Shown in pieces: positions 17,837 through 27,767 of a stretch of DNA of 64,000 nucleotides. Each line of letters begins with the position of its first letter. Within the stretch, counting starts at the first letter, position 1. The notes under the pieces were generated by a model. It searched no databases, was not told where the DNA came from, and was given only the letters and a program-made list of their open reading frames with translations. The stretch is from Propionispira raffinosivorans DSM 20765 (GTDB lineage: Bacteria; Bacillota; Negativicutes; Selenomonadales; Selenomonadaceae): positions 62,001 through 126,000 of the forward strand of contig NZ_KB905847.1 of assembly GCF_000381065.1 (NCBI RefSeq), read 5' to 3'. Position numbers and translations under genes: made by a program.

Positions 17837-20482
17837 ATGGGGTACAATTTTACGAATTTAAATGTGAATCCTTGCAAAATGTGTATGCCGATGGGAGCGG
17901 TAACCGCGTTGTATGGAATTAAACGCTGTATGTCGATTTTACATGGATCACAAGGCTGCAGCACCTATATTCGTCGTCATATGGCTACACATTATAATGA
18001 ACCGGTGGATATCGCTTCTTCTTCTTTAAGTGAAGAGGGTACTGTATTTGGCGGGGCGGATAATTTGCTTAAAGGATTAGCAAATATGATTCGCATGTAT
18101 CAGCCGGAAGTAATCGGGGTGGCGACAACGTGTCTGGCAGAAACGATTGGCGAAGATGTCCCAGCGATTATCAGACGTTTTTATATGGCGAATCCTGACT
18201 GTAAGGTGAAGATTATACCAGTATCGAGTGCTGGCTATGCAGGGACGCAATATGAAGGCTTTTTTCGCTCCTTGCGCGCGATTGTTGAGTACGCAGAGAT
18301 GGATGAAACAAAAAATAACAAAGTGAATATCATCACGGGAGCTATTTCACCAGCTGATACAAGATATCTCAAAAATTTATTAACAGAGCTGGGTATTGAT
18401 TATATTTTGCTGCCGGATTTGTCAGAAAATCTGGATGGCGGGCATAGTGATGTTTATAATAGACTGCCGGATGGTGGGACTTCTTTGGCAGAAATCGCAC
18501 ATATGGCAGGGGCACAATATACGATAGAACTTTCAACTTTTATCAGTGACGAATCATCGCCTGGGAAATATTTAGCAGATACCTATGGTGTACCTTATAG
18601 CCGGATGGATTTACCAACCGGGGTACGAGCGATGGATGAACTTGTTGCTAAACTACTTGAGCTTGGCGGGAAGAGTACGATCAAACTGCAAAAAGAACGG
18701 GAACGTTATCTGGATGCAATGATTGATTCACATAAGTACAGTGCTTTGGGGCGGGCGGCTGTTTTTGGTGAACCGGATTTTGTTAAAGCGGTGATCCAAT
18801 TATGTGCTGAAAATGGAATTGTCCCAGTTGTCAGTGCTACGGGGTCGGCTTGTAAGACGTTCCACGAACAGATTGAACCGGATATTAAAGCAGTAGCAGC
18901 GCCCGTGTTTGTGGAACGTTATGCAATGGTTGATGATGCAGACTTTGAGATGATTGAAAAATTGATGGTTGATTTGAAAGTGAATGTCATGATTGGCAAT
19001 TCCGATGGCAGACGTGTTGCCCAAAGATTGAGTCTCGATTTGATTCGTTGCGCGTTTCCGATCCATGATCAAATTGGCGGGCAGCGCATTCAAATGCTCG
19101 GCTATGAGGGATCTTTGCAGCTTTTGGATCGCATTGTCAATTCATTATTAGGGGCGCGTGAACATACTTTTAGGGAAGAACTTTATAATAAATACTATTT
19201 AGGTGGTGAGCCGGGGAAAATGGAAACACAAGCAGTCGTAGAGATGAAGAGCGAAGTGCCAGTTGTGATGGAAAAAGTTAGTTCGCCTGCAGATAAAACA
19301 GAGACACATCCTTGTTTTAATTGCAATGGCGGTAAATATGCACGTATCCATTTACCGATTGCACCAAAATGCAATGTACAATGTAATTATTGTTTGCGCA
19401 AATACGATTGCCCGAACGAAAGCCGCCCTGGTGTAACAACGCAGATTCTTAACCCAGAAGAAGCTTTTGAAAAATACAAATTGGTGAAAGCAAATATGCC
19501 AAATCTTAAAGTAGTTGGTATTGCTGGCCCTGGTGATTCTTTAGCCAATTTTGATCAAACCAAACAAACGTTGTCTCTCATTAAAGAATATGATCCTGAA
19601 GTTACATTTTGTTTATCAACGAATGGGTTGATGCTGCCGATGTATGCGCAAGATCTTATTGATTTAGGGGTATCACATGTGACGGTTACAATGAATACCA
19701 TTTCACCAAAAATCGGCGCACAAATTTATCAATATGTGAATTACATGGGTTTTCGTTACACGGGTGAACAAGGAGCAACGATTTTACTGGCGAATCAGCT
19801 CGCTGGAATCAAATACCTTACAGATCATGGCATTGTTTGCAAAATCAACATTGTCATGTTAAAGGGAATTAATGATGAGGAAATTGAAGCCGTTGTGCAA
19901 AAAGCAAAAGAATTACATTGCGAAATTACCAATATTATGCAGCTTATCCCGGTTAAAGGCAGTACGTTTGAAGATATGCCGCTTGTCAGCAATAAGGAAA
20001 TCACGGCAATGCGTAAAAAATGTGAAGGGCATATGAAGCAAATGTATCATTGTCGTCAATGCAGAGCGGATGCCGTGGGGACCTTGGACAATGATGAGTC
20101 TATTAATTATCAAATGAAACAAGAAACAAACGTGATAGCGATTAAAAAAGAACGGCAGCGTTTTGCTGTAGCCACGAAGAGTGGTATGCTGGTTGATCAG
20201 CATTTTGGGCATGCACAAGAATTTTATATTTATGAAAGTGATGGGGAAACGGCAAACTTTATTGAAAAACGCAATGTTGATAAATATTGCAATGGACCTG
20301 ATGTTTGTGAAGATAAGGTAGATAAAATTGAATCTATTTTGCAGACTATAAAAGATTGCAGCGCTGTGCTGGCACTGCGCGTTGGTGAATCACCATCACG
20401 ACGGCTGGAGGCTCTGGGAATTCGTATTGTGGTTACCTATGATCGGATTGAAGAAGCTGTTAAAAAAGCAGCAAATCAATAA
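17837..20482 (+). CDS. nifN-B: NifN-NifB fusion protein
   Basis: An 881-residue fusion. Residues 1 to about 440 are NifN (NPCKMCMPMGAVTALYG, HGSQGCSTYI, TTCLAETIGED), partner of NifE. After a linker, residues ~490-765 are NifB, a radical-SAM enzyme that builds the NifB-co 8Fe core; its CxxxCxxC is Cys512/516/519 (CNVQCNYC). Residues ~772-881 are a NifX/NafY-like cofactor-binding domain (DQHFGHAQEF). The same N-B fusion is known from Clostridium pasteurianum. Fusing scaffold and cluster maker should channel the precursor. No frameshift is seen at the junction. Confidence 0.96.
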   Translation: MGYNFTNLNVNPCKMCMPMGAVTALYGIKRCMSILHGSQGCSTYIRRHMATHYNEPVDIASSSLSEEGTVFGGADNLLKGLANMIRMYQPEVIGVATTCLAETIGEDVPAIIRRFYMANPDCKVKIIPVSSAGYAGTQYEGFFRSLRAIVEYAEMDETKNNKVNIITGAISPADTRYLKNLLTELGIDYILLPDLSENLDGGHSDVYNRLPDGGTSLAEIAHMAGAQYTIELSTFISDESSPGKYLADTYGVPYSRMDLPTGVRAMDELVAKLLELGGKSTIKLQKERERYLDAMIDSHKYSALGRAAVFGEPDFVKAVIQLCAENGIVPVVSATGSACKTFHEQIEPDIKAVAAPVFVERYAMVDDADFEMIEKLMVDLKVNVMIGNSDGRRVAQRLSLDLIRCAFPIHDQIGGQRIQMLGYEGSLQLLDRIVNSLLGAREHTFREELYNKYYLGGEPGKMETQAVVEMKSEVPVVMEKVSSPADKTETHPCFNCNGGKYARIHLPIAPKCNVQCNYCLRKYDCPNESRPGVTTQILNPEEAFEKYKLVKANMPNLKVVGIAGPGDSLANFDQTKQTLSLIKEYDPEVTFCLSTNGLMLPMYAQDLIDLGVSHVTVTMNTISPKIGAQIYQYVNYMGFRYTGEQGATILLANQLAGIKYLTDHGIVCKINIVMLKGINDEEIEAVVQKAKELHCEITNIMQLIPVKGSTFEDMPLVSNKEITAMRKKCEGHMKQMYHCRQCRADAVGTLDNDESINYQMKQETNVIAIKKERQRFAVATKSGMLVDQHFGHAQEFYIYESDGETANFIEKRNVDKYCNGPDVCEDKVDKIESILQTIKDCSAVLALRVGESPSRRLEALGIRIVVTYDRIEEAVKKAANQ

Positions 20483-20487
20483 AATAA

Positions 20488-20560
20488 AGATACCATATAG
20501 GTTGAATTAAAAAATTGATGATTGCCATATGAAATATTTAATGCAACTTATATATTTTAG
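20488..20560 (-). repeat. TIR-flanked intergenic repeat, copy C (internally deleted)
   Basis: Read on the reverse strand, ATATATAAGTTGCATTAAAT and the following ~20 bases match the left end of copy A almost base for base, and the other end is a degraded inverted copy. The central hairpin is missing. It fills most of the gap between nifN-B and nifV inside the operon. Confidence 0.6.
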
Positions 20561-20573
20561 CGGGGTGAGAAGG

Positions 20574-21530
20574 ATGATTCGTATCATTGATAATACGTTA
20601 TCCTGTCTTGATTCATATCATGCATCACCGCATGATCTTTATCAATTGTTGGAAAGCTTATTAAAACTGCCAACAACTTATATTGAAATGTCTGCTTCAG
20701 TATATGAAAAGCTAATTTCCTTAAAAACGCTGCCGCAAAATAGAAAATATTTATTGCATGTCGTAAGTGCCATGCAGGCGGATCGTCATCCGGGACTTGC
20801 TGGTTATATTATGCCAGCCGAATCTTTTGGTAAAATGGGAAATGCGGTATATGAAATTAATTTCAAGAATATGGATAATTTTGTTTTTGATGAAAAATGT
20901 GTACAAGGTCTGCGTATTGTTGGCTTTGCTGAACGCATGGCAAAAGAGATCGAACAAGAAATAATAGATATATTGGCCTCGAAAGAAAAATTTGAGTTTT
21001 GTCCGAAAAACGATTATTTTTGTGCAACGGCTTTGGCGTTTGAATGGTGCCGTCTGGGCGGACAGAAGGTTGTTGCCAGTTTTTCTGGTATTGGCAATCA
21101 GGCTGGGTTGGAAGAACTTTTAATGGCGCTGCATTTAGAAAATTTATATGACCTCAAAGGAGATTTGTCTTGCTGCACCGAAATTAAACATTGTTTAGAG
21201 CGTATTGTCGGTCAAAATATTGCTCCCAATAAAGCCGTTATTGGCGAAGCTATTTTCGCAGTTGAAGCGGGTATTCATGTGGATGGTATCGTGAAAAATC
21301 CCAGCATTTATGAACCATATCCGCCAGAATTTGTGGGAAACAAACGGCAGATTGTTATGGGGCAATATTCGGGACGCAATGCGGTGCTCGCAAAAATGAA
21401 AGAACTGCAAATTCCAGAAAATGGTGTGGATCTTATTAAACTAGTGGAACTATTACAGCATAAAAGTTTGGTACTGCAAAAAAATTTGACGGATGCAGAA
21501 TTTGCCAACCTTGTAAGGCTGGTGAAATAA
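20574..21530 (+). CDS. nifV-omega: Homocitrate synthase omega subunit NifV-omega
   Basis: About 318 residues corresponding to the C-terminal accessory half of homocitrate synthase. The conserved GIHVDGIVKNPSIYEPY and GQYSGRNAV blocks are present, but the N-terminal barrel motif is degenerate (IIDNTLSC). Clostridium pasteurianum has the same split. It would pair with the alpha subunit to make homocitrate from 2-oxoglutarate and acetyl-CoA for FeMo-co. I prefer ATG 20574 (GGGGTG upstream) to an ATG at 20529 inside the repeat. The stop overlaps the alpha start (TAATG). Confidence 0.9.
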   Translation: MIRIIDNTLSCLDSYHASPHDLYQLLESLLKLPTTYIEMSASVYEKLISLKTLPQNRKYLLHVVSAMQADRHPGLAGYIMPAESFGKMGNAVYEINFKNMDNFVFDEKCVQGLRIVGFAERMAKEIEQEIIDILASKEKFEFCPKNDYFCATALAFEWCRLGGQKVVASFSGIGNQAGLEELLMALHLENLYDLKGDLSCCTEIKHCLERIVGQNIAPNKAVIGEAIFAVEAGIHVDGIVKNPSIYEPYPPEFVGNKRQIVMGQYSGRNAVLAKMKELQIPENGVDLIKLVELLQHKSLVLQKNLTDAEFANLVRLVK

Positions 21531-22339
21531 TGAAAAAACAACTTTATATGATTGATACGACATTACGTGACGGGGCACAAAGTCCGGGAATTTCTTTTTC
21601 AAAGACCGATAAAATCGAGATTGCCAAAGCTTTGGAAAAAGTCGGAGTTTATCAGTTGGAAGCAGGAATTCCTGCTATGGGGGCGAGTGAGAAAGAGGCT
21701 ATTCTTGCCATTAAAGATGTTTGTAAAAAATCATTGATTGCTGCATGGAATCGGCTGAATATCAAAGATATTCAGCATTCTGTGGATTGCAGCCCCGATA
21801 TTATCCATATCAGTGTCCCTGTCTCGGATTTGCAGGTGTATCAAAAGCTGCAAAAAGATCGTCTTTGGCTCAAAAAGGAAATGCTTGCCTGTGTTGATTA
21901 TGCCTTAGAAAAAGGATTCTTTGTTACGATTGGTTTTGAAGATGCATCACGCGCAGATCTGGCTTTTATGATTGAAATGGGTACTGCTTTGCAGCAACTG
22001 GGCGTAAAACAATTGCGTTTTGCGGATACGGTGGGAATCTTGACACCGCACACTACGCAGATAAAAGTACGTTCTTTGATTGAATACACGGGGCTTGATA
22101 TTGAGTTTCATGCACATAATGATTTGGGAATGGCTGTGGCTAATTCGATTGCTGCTGCAAGGGCGGGAGCAAGCTTTATTGATACGACAATTAACGGTAT
22201 TGGAGAACGCACAGGAAATTGTGATTTCTATCAGTTTATAAAAGCGGCGCATTCTTTTTATGATATAATGACGGAAGAACTAGCAGCAAAAGAGATGGTG
22301 CAGTTGTTAGAAATAAATTTGCACAGAGAAAAGGATTGA
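21530..22339 (+). CDS. nifV-alpha: Homocitrate synthase alpha subunit NifV-alpha
   Basis: A 269-residue catalytic TIM-barrel half. It has the catalytic arginine motif DTTLRDGAQSPG, metal ligands in FHAHNDLGMA and the GIGERTGN loop. It ends where full-length NifV would enter the C-terminal domain supplied by omega. Translational coupling with both neighbours is likely, given the one-base overlap at its start and a five-base gap to modA. Confidence 0.93.
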   Translation: MKKQLYMIDTTLRDGAQSPGISFSKTDKIEIAKALEKVGVYQLEAGIPAMGASEKEAILAIKDVCKKSLIAAWNRLNIKDIQHSVDCSPDIIHISVPVSDLQVYQKLQKDRLWLKKEMLACVDYALEKGFFVTIGFEDASRADLAFMIEMGTALQQLGVKQLRFADTVGILTPHTTQIKVRSLIEYTGLDIEFHAHNDLGMAVANSIAAARAGASFIDTTINGIGERTGNCDFYQFIKAAHSFYDIMTEELAAKEMVQLLEINLHREKD

Positions 22340-22344
22340 GTGAA

Positions 22345-23151
22345 ATGGTGAATAAAATATCTAGATTATTGGCAGTTTTGGCGATTTTTGCTTTTTCAAT
22401 TTGGAGTGCTGGCTGTGGTGGGGCTGAAACTAAAAATACAGCGGCAGAGTCTAAGCCGCAAAAAGAAATTTTTGTTTCAGCCGCAGCGAGTTTAACCGAT
22501 GTAATGAAAGAAATTTCGGCTGCCTATACAAAAAATCATCCAGATACCAAGTTGACGTTTAGCTTTGGCAGCAGCGGTGCTTTACAGACTGCAATTGAGC
22601 AAGGCGCTCCCGCGGATATTTTTCTTTCAGCGGCACAAAAACAAATGAATACCCTTGATAAAGAAGGGATTTTGGCTGAAGGAACAAAAAAAGATTTATT
22701 GATTAATAAAGTAGTATTGATTACACCGAAAGATAGTAAGGTTGAGATCACATCTTTTGCGGATCTTACCTCAGATAAAGTAAAACGAATTGCCTTAGGT
22801 GAACCGAAAGGTGTGCCGGTTGGTCAATATTCGGAAGAAATTTTCACCTCATTAAATACACTGGATCAAATGAAAGCGAAAGCCGTTTATGGTTCCGATG
22901 TGCGTCAGGTTTTAACTTGGACAGAAGCTGACGAAGTGGATTGTGGTATTGTCTATGCAACGGATGCAGCAACATCAGCTAAAATCAAGGTTGTAGCAGA
23001 GGCTCCGGCAGGCAGCCATAAACCTGTTATTTATCCGGCAGCGGCAATTAAGGCAAGTAAAAATCTAGATGAAGCAAAAGACTTTTTGACATTTTTAGCG
23101 ACACCAGAAGTAACGAAAATTTTTGAGACATATGGATTTCAGGTAAAATGA
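22345..23151 (+). CDS. modA: Molybdate-binding lipoprotein ModA
   Basis: A 268-residue periplasmic-type binding protein with a lipoprotein signal (FSIWSAGCGG). Molybdate-site motifs include FVSAAASLTDVMKEI, FGSSGALQTAIEQGAPADIF and the late TEADEVDCGIVYATDA. ATG 22345 is spaced nine bases from AAGGA; a TTG nine bases upstream is less likely. It lies in the nif operon, which ties molybdate uptake to Mo-nitrogenase synthesis. Confidence 0.95.
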   Translation: MVNKISRLLAVLAIFAFSIWSAGCGGAETKNTAAESKPQKEIFVSAAASLTDVMKEISAAYTKNHPDTKLTFSFGSSGALQTAIEQGAPADIFLSAAQKQMNTLDKEGILAEGTKKDLLINKVVLITPKDSKVEITSFADLTSDKVKRIALGEPKGVPVGQYSEEIFTSLNTLDQMKAKAVYGSDVRQVLTWTEADEVDCGIVYATDAATSAKIKVVAEAPAGSHKPVIYPAAAIKASKNLDEAKDFLTFLATPEVTKIFETYGFQVK

Positions 23152-23858
23152 CGGACTGGTCACCACTTATTATTTCTTTGAAAACGGCCTTTTTATCTAC
23201 GTTTATTACTTTTTTCTTTGGCGTTTATGCAGCTTTTTTAGTAGTGAAAGTGAAACGTTTTCAGGGATTAATGGATACCATTTTTACGCTGCCGATGGTT
23301 TTGCCACCGACCGTAGTCGGATTTTTTCTTTTACTATTATTTGGTAAGCAAAGTTTTCTTGGGCAAATTTTTTTGAGCGTTGGGGTGAATTTTGTTTTTT
23401 CGTGGGAAGCAACGGTAGTTTCTGCTGTGGTGGTCTCTTTCCCTTTGATGTATCGAACAACACGCGGCGCATTCGAACAATTAAATCCTGATTTGATTTA
23501 CGCAGCTCGAACACTTGGCATTAGTGAATTTAAAATTTTTTGGCGAGTTATCTTACCGAATACCTGGTATGGCATTATGGCAGGGCTTATTCTTTCGTTT
23601 GCGCGTGCTTTAGGTGAGTTTGGGGCGACAATCATGACAGCTGGGAATATTCCCGGACTTACCCAGACCATGTCAACGGCTATTTATTCGGCAGTGCAGG
23701 CGGGAGATAATGCAACAGCTTTTTTTTGGGTAAGCATTGTGTGTGCCATTTCTTTTGCTGTGATTATTATGATGAACTATTGGATGAATCATCAACAGCA
23801 GTTTGCTGAATTTATCAGCAAAAGAAAGCGAGGCACTAAAAATGTCGTTGTTCGTTGA
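23148..23858 (+). CDS. modB: Molybdate ABC transporter permease ModB
   Basis: A 236-residue permease with about five membrane helices and the EAA loop (EQLNPDLIYAARTLGISEF) that docks on ModC. Ends such as LARALGEFGATIMTAGNIPG are typical of ModB/CysT. It overlaps modA by four bases and modC by 17. Confidence 0.95.
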   Translation: MTDWSPLIISLKTAFLSTFITFFFGVYAAFLVVKVKRFQGLMDTIFTLPMVLPPTVVGFFLLLLFGKQSFLGQIFLSVGVNFVFSWEATVVSAVVVSFPLMYRTTRGAFEQLNPDLIYAARTLGISEFKIFWRVILPNTWYGIMAGLILSFARALGEFGATIMTAGNIPGLTQTMSTAIYSAVQAGDNATAFFWVSIVCAISFAVIIMMNYWMNHQQQFAEFISKRKRGTKNVVVR

Positions 23859-24882
23859 TATAAAAAAATCATTGGGAGAGTTTGAACTCAATATTAAATT
23901 TGAGACGGACAATGAAGTATTTGCTTTGCTAGGTGCATCGGGTTGCGGTAAAAGTATGACTCTGAAATGTATTGCCGGTATTGAAAAACCGGATTCTGGT
24001 GTGATTCGTTTAAATGAAACGATACTCTTTGATAGTGAAAAAAAAATTAATTTACCACCGCAAAAACGTCATATTGGGTATTTGTTTCAAAATTATGCAT
24101 TGTTTCCGAATATGACCGTGCGCGAAAATATAGAATTTGTTATTCAAACAACAGGAGCTGCGAAACTGGACATGCTGGCGACGCAGGTTCAAAGATTTCA
24201 TTTAGCAGGATTGGAAGACCTTTATCCGGCTCAACTATCTGGTGGGCAGCAGCAGCGGACGGCTTTTGCCAGAATTTTGGCTTCCCAGCCAGAAGTATTG
24301 ATGTTAGACGAGCCATTTTCTGCTTTAGACAGTTACTTGAAATGGCAGGTCGAACAGGAGCTTCGGGCCTTGCTTAAAACATATCAACGTCCTGTTTTAT
24401 TTGTATCGCATGATCGCGATGAAGTATTTCGGCTTTCAGAGCGGATTGCTGTTTTAGCGCAAGGTAAAATTGATGTGATTCATAGCAAACATGATTTATT
24501 TGATTCACCAGAAACATTAGCGGCTACGTTGATTACCGGGTGTAAAAATATTTCCATTGCGAAAAAAATTGACTCTCAGACGTTATATGCACAAGAATGG
24601 GGACTACAGCTTCGTGTTGATGGTACGATTCCCGATGATTTATGTTATGTTGGTTTTAGGGCGCATTTTTTTGAAATGGGTCAGTCACCCAAAAATTCTT
24701 TTGCCGTTGAAATTGTTGATGTGGTAGAAGACACTTTTTCTATATTGATAATGATTCGTCCGCAAGGGTCTTTGGTTAAGCCGCTTCGTTGGGAATTAGG
24801 AAAAGAACTCTGGCAGAGAATCTCACCAGATAATCTTTTTTTAACCATCCCTGAAGATAAAATTATATTAATGAAGAAATGA
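23842..24882 (+). CDS. modC: Molybdate ABC transporter ATPase ModC
   Basis: A 346-residue ABC ATPase with Walker A GASGCGKS, signature LSGGQQQR, Walker B LMLDEPFSAL and the His of FVSHD. The C-terminal ~110 residues look like a TOBE/Mop-like regulatory region. ATG 23842 (GAGG nine bases upstream) is preferred to upstream starts inside modB. Confidence 0.94.
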   Translation: MSLFVDIKKSLGEFELNIKFETDNEVFALLGASGCGKSMTLKCIAGIEKPDSGVIRLNETILFDSEKKINLPPQKRHIGYLFQNYALFPNMTVRENIEFVIQTTGAAKLDMLATQVQRFHLAGLEDLYPAQLSGGQQQRTAFARILASQPEVLMLDEPFSALDSYLKWQVEQELRALLKTYQRPVLFVSHDRDEVFRLSERIAVLAQGKIDVIHSKHDLFDSPETLAATLITGCKNISIAKKIDSQTLYAQEWGLQLRVDGTIPDDLCYVGFRAHFFEMGQSPKNSFAVEIVDVVEDTFSILIMIRPQGSLVKPLRWELGKELWQRISPDNLFLTIPEDKIILMKK

Positions 24883-24892
24883 GGTATGAAAA

Positions 24893-25102
24893 ATGAAAAT
24901 CAGTGCGAGAAATCAACTCAAAGGTGAAGTGGTTTCCATTCAAGAAGGTTCTGTTAACGCGATTGTGGGTATCAGGATTGCAAGTGGGGATGTTGTAAGT
25001 GCAACCGTATCCATGAATGCAGTGAAAGATTTGAATCTGAAAGTCGGGAAAGAGGCTTATGCAATAATTAAAGCAACTTCCGTTATGATCGGTGTAGAAT
25101 AA
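24893..25102 (+). CDS. mop: Molybdopterin-binding Mop protein (TOBE domain)
   Basis: A 69-residue single TOBE/Mop domain that stores molybdate as a hexamer in the cytoplasm. It opens with MKISARNQLKGEVVSIQEG and ends IIKATSVMIGVE, both characteristic. Ten bases after modC and followed by the operon terminator. In Clostridium pasteurianum Mop is likewise abundant during N2 fixation. Confidence 0.95.
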   Translation: MKISARNQLKGEVVSIQEGSVNAIVGIRIASGDVVSATVSMNAVKDLNLKVGKEAYAIIKATSVMIGVE

Positions 25103-25133
25103 ATCGCATAAACAGCAGGTGTTTATGTTTGTA

Positions 25134-25178
25134 CAAAATGAAATGTCCAGGTGAAAACCTTGGACATTTCATTTTTTT
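25134..25178 (+). terminator. Terminator of the nif-mod operon
   Basis: AAATGAAATGTCCAGGT and ACCTTGGACATTTCATTT form a ~17-bp stem with loop GAAA and a T7 tail. Confidence 0.9.
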
Positions 25179-25194
25179 GTTTTAAATTATGCTA

Positions 25195-25266
25195 CAATAT
25201 ATATAATGCATTGAAGAAATTACATTAATCCACCAGTCTGTCATATATAATATTTAATGCAGCTTA
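25195..25266 (-). repeat. TIR-flanked intergenic repeat, copy D (internally deleted)
   Basis: On the reverse strand CTATAATAAGCTGCATTAAA and the next ~15 bases (TATTATATATGACAG) match the left end of copies A and C. The far end, near 25198-25215, is an AT-rich inverted counterpart. It sits just before lytS. Confidence 0.5.
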
Positions 25267-25310
25267 TTATAGAAAGAGATCAAGAAGTAAGCCGCAAGGA
25301 GGTGCAATGT

Positions 25311-27029
25311 ATGAGTGATGAGTCATTGCTGTTTCAAATGGTTGCCAGAATGAGTATGGCGGCAACATTGGCCTTTATTTTATCGCAGGCAAAACTATTT
25401 CGTCGGGTAAATTATCGGTATGTAAGCTGGTCTGATAAAATAAAATTATCCGTTATTTTTGGCTTGATTGGTATTGCTGGCACGTATGTGGGTATTCCAA
25501 TTAATGATGCTTTGGCGAATTCAAGAGTCATTGGTGTTATGGCAGCAGGATTAATAGGTGGACCAGCCATGGGAGCCGCCGCGGCAGTAATTGCGGGTGG
25601 CCATCGCTATTTCTTGGGCGGCTTTACGGCTTTTTCCTGTGCATTATCGAGTCTTTGCGAAGGATTGCTGGCAGGCTATGTGAAAAAAAGATATCCAAAT
25701 AAACCGATTCCCTGGTGGCTGGCACTGCTGACTGGACTTGTCGGAGAAATCATGCAGATGGGGATTATTTTATTGACAGCTCAGCCCTTTGATCAAGCGT
25801 TACAGCTGGTAAATAAGATTGCGATGCCGATGATTACGGCCAATGCGATTGGTCTTACGATTTTTATGCTCATTATAAAAACAACAATGGATGCACAAAA
25901 TAGAGTAGGTGCGATTCAGGCCCAAAAAGTTCTGCGTATTGCGGCAAAAACTCTGCCATATTTTCGACGCGGTATCAGTCAGGAATCGGCACAAGCTGCG
26001 GCACAGATCATCTATCAATATGGTGGCTATCATGCGGTAGCTGTTACTGATACACATCGAGTTTTGTCTTTCATTGGAGCTGAGGCAGATCACCATATGA
26101 CAGAAGAAAATAATTTTACCAAGTCGACGAAACAGGTCATTGAAACAGGTGAAATTTATATTGCTGAACATGCCAGGGAAATTGGCTGTAACCACCCGGG
26201 CTGTACTTTGAAAAGTGCTATTATCGTTCCCTTGAAATATAGTGAAAAAGTTGTTGGAACATTTAAACTTTATTACACAGTGAGTAATTTATTGAATCAA
26301 ACCGATACTGTCTTTGCGGAAGGGCTTGCACAGCTTTTTTCCATTCAGTTAGAGCTGGCAGAAATTGAACGTGAGTCTCAGCAAGCCGCTCAAGCTGAAT
26401 TAAAAGCACTGCAGTCGCAAATTAATCCGCATTTTTTATTTAATACCTTGACAACAATTATTTCTTTAGTGCGAACAAAACCAATGCTCGCGCGGGAACT
26501 TTTGCTTAAACTTAGTGAGATTTTTCGTTTCACGTTACATAAAACAGGGAAAGAAATTACACTGGAAGAAGAATTGAATCAAGTGCGTGCTTATTTGACG
26601 ATTGAAAAAGCACGATATGGTGATAAATTAACATTCAAAGAGACAATTGAATTGAATCCTAATATTTATTTAATATCTTCTTTAACAATTCAGCCACTCG
26701 TAGAAAATGCAATACAACACGGACTTAAGCCGAAAGAAAATGGTGGGACAATTTATCTTTTGATTCGAGAAGACATGGATTTTATTGAAATTTTGCTTAA
26801 AGATGATGGAATTGGTTTTGATTTAGCAAGGATGAATCCATTGCAAAAGCCGCTCGAAGGGCATATTGGCATTCGTAATGTGCATGAACGGTTGCAACGT
26901 CAATATGGTAAGCGTTATGGGTTGACGATCGAAAGTATACCAGGGGCAGGTACAACGGTTATAATTCGTATACCAAAATTAATTTTTATGGATGGTGATA
27001 TTGATGCTGAAAATTTTGATTGTGGATGA
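25311..27029 (+). CDS. LytS/BtsS-family sensor histidine kinase
   Basis: A 572-residue membrane sensor kinase. The N-terminal ~200 residues are the 5TMR-LYT module (ANSRVIGVMAAGLIGGP), followed by a GAF domain (~215-370), a His-kinase box QINPHFLFNTL and an ATPase domain with QPLVENAIQHG and GIGL-like loops. Relatives BtsS (E. coli) and LytS (Bacillus) respond to extracellular pyruvate. ATG 25311 has AAGGAGG at ideal spacing. It overlaps the response regulator gene and precedes cstA, a pyruvate-carrier family, which supports pyruvate as signal (inference). Confidence 0.92.
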   Translation: MSDESLLFQMVARMSMAATLAFILSQAKLFRRVNYRYVSWSDKIKLSVIFGLIGIAGTYVGIPINDALANSRVIGVMAAGLIGGPAMGAAAAVIAGGHRYFLGGFTAFSCALSSLCEGLLAGYVKKRYPNKPIPWWLALLTGLVGEIMQMGIILLTAQPFDQALQLVNKIAMPMITANAIGLTIFMLIIKTTMDAQNRVGAIQAQKVLRIAAKTLPYFRRGISQESAQAAAQIIYQYGGYHAVAVTDTHRVLSFIGAEADHHMTEENNFTKSTKQVIETGEIYIAEHAREIGCNHPGCTLKSAIIVPLKYSEKVVGTFKLYYTVSNLLNQTDTVFAEGLAQLFSIQLELAEIERESQQAAQAELKALQSQINPHFLFNTLTTIISLVRTKPMLARELLLKLSEIFRFTLHKTGKEITLEEELNQVRAYLTIEKARYGDKLTFKETIELNPNIYLISSLTIQPLVENAIQHGLKPKENGGTIYLLIREDMDFIEILLKDDGIGFDLARMNPLQKPLEGHIGIRNVHERLQRQYGKRYGLTIESIPGAGTTVIIRIPKLIFMDGDIDAENFDCG

Positions 27030-27762
27030 TGAAATGCCGGCCCGGGATGAACTAAAATATATATTGTCTTTATTGGAAGAAAATGAAGTTGTTGGTGAGG
27101 CCGCGGATGCAGCACAAGCGATTGCCTTAGCAGCGAAGCTAAGACCAGATGTGATATTTTTAGACATCAATATGCGAGAAATGAATGGACTGGCAGCGGC
27201 AAAAATCCTTCTGAGTGTTGCACCAGATGCGAGGCTCGTATTTGCCACAGCGTATGATGAATATGCTCTAAAAGCATTTGAAATTGGTGCTATCGATTAT
27301 GTTTTGAAACCTTTTATTGACGAGCGTATCCAGCAAACACTTCTGCGAATTAAAACATATCGAAAAGAAGATCGGCATATGATGTCTAAGCAAATTGATA
27401 AAGTTTTGGAGCATACCAATATTCAAGTGAATAAATTGCCGGTTGAAAAAAACGGAAAAATCATGCTGCTTAATTATGATGAAATTTTGTATGCTTATGC
27501 ATCAATGGGCACGGTTAAAATTGTTACGGACGTAGAAGAAATTAATTATAATGGTTCATTATCTGATTTGGAAGATCGACTTTATGGTACACATCTCTTG
27601 CGGGTCCATAAAAGTTATTTAGTTAATATGGATAAAGTAGAGGAAGTGGTTCCTTGGTTTAAGGGAACATATTGGCTTAAGATGACCAGTGAGGGCAAAC
27701 ATGAAATTCCAGTTAGCAAAAGTCAGATCAAAGAGATTAAAACAATTCTGGGTTTAAAATAA
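27004..27762 (+). CDS. LytTR response regulator (LytR/BtsR-like)
   Basis: A 252-residue regulator: receiver domain with phosphoacceptor Asp in VIFLDINMREMNG, then a C-terminal LytTR DNA-binding domain (about 150-250: LLRVHKSYLVNMDKVEEVV). ATG 27004 lies inside the end of lytS in another frame (26-base overlap). Three phased repeats right after the stop are its probable binding sites for cstA. Confidence 0.93.
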   Translation: MLKILIVDDEMPARDELKYILSLLEENEVVGEAADAAQAIALAAKLRPDVIFLDINMREMNGLAAAKILLSVAPDARLVFATAYDEYALKAFEIGAIDYVLKPFIDERIQQTLLRIKTYRKEDRHMMSKQIDKVLEHTNIQVNKLPVEKNGKIMLLNYDEILYAYASMGTVKIVTDVEEINYNGSLSDLEDRLYGTHLLRVHKSYLVNMDKVEEVVPWFKGTYWLKMTSEGKHEIPVSKSQIKEIKTILGLK

Positions 27763-27767
27763 AAATT

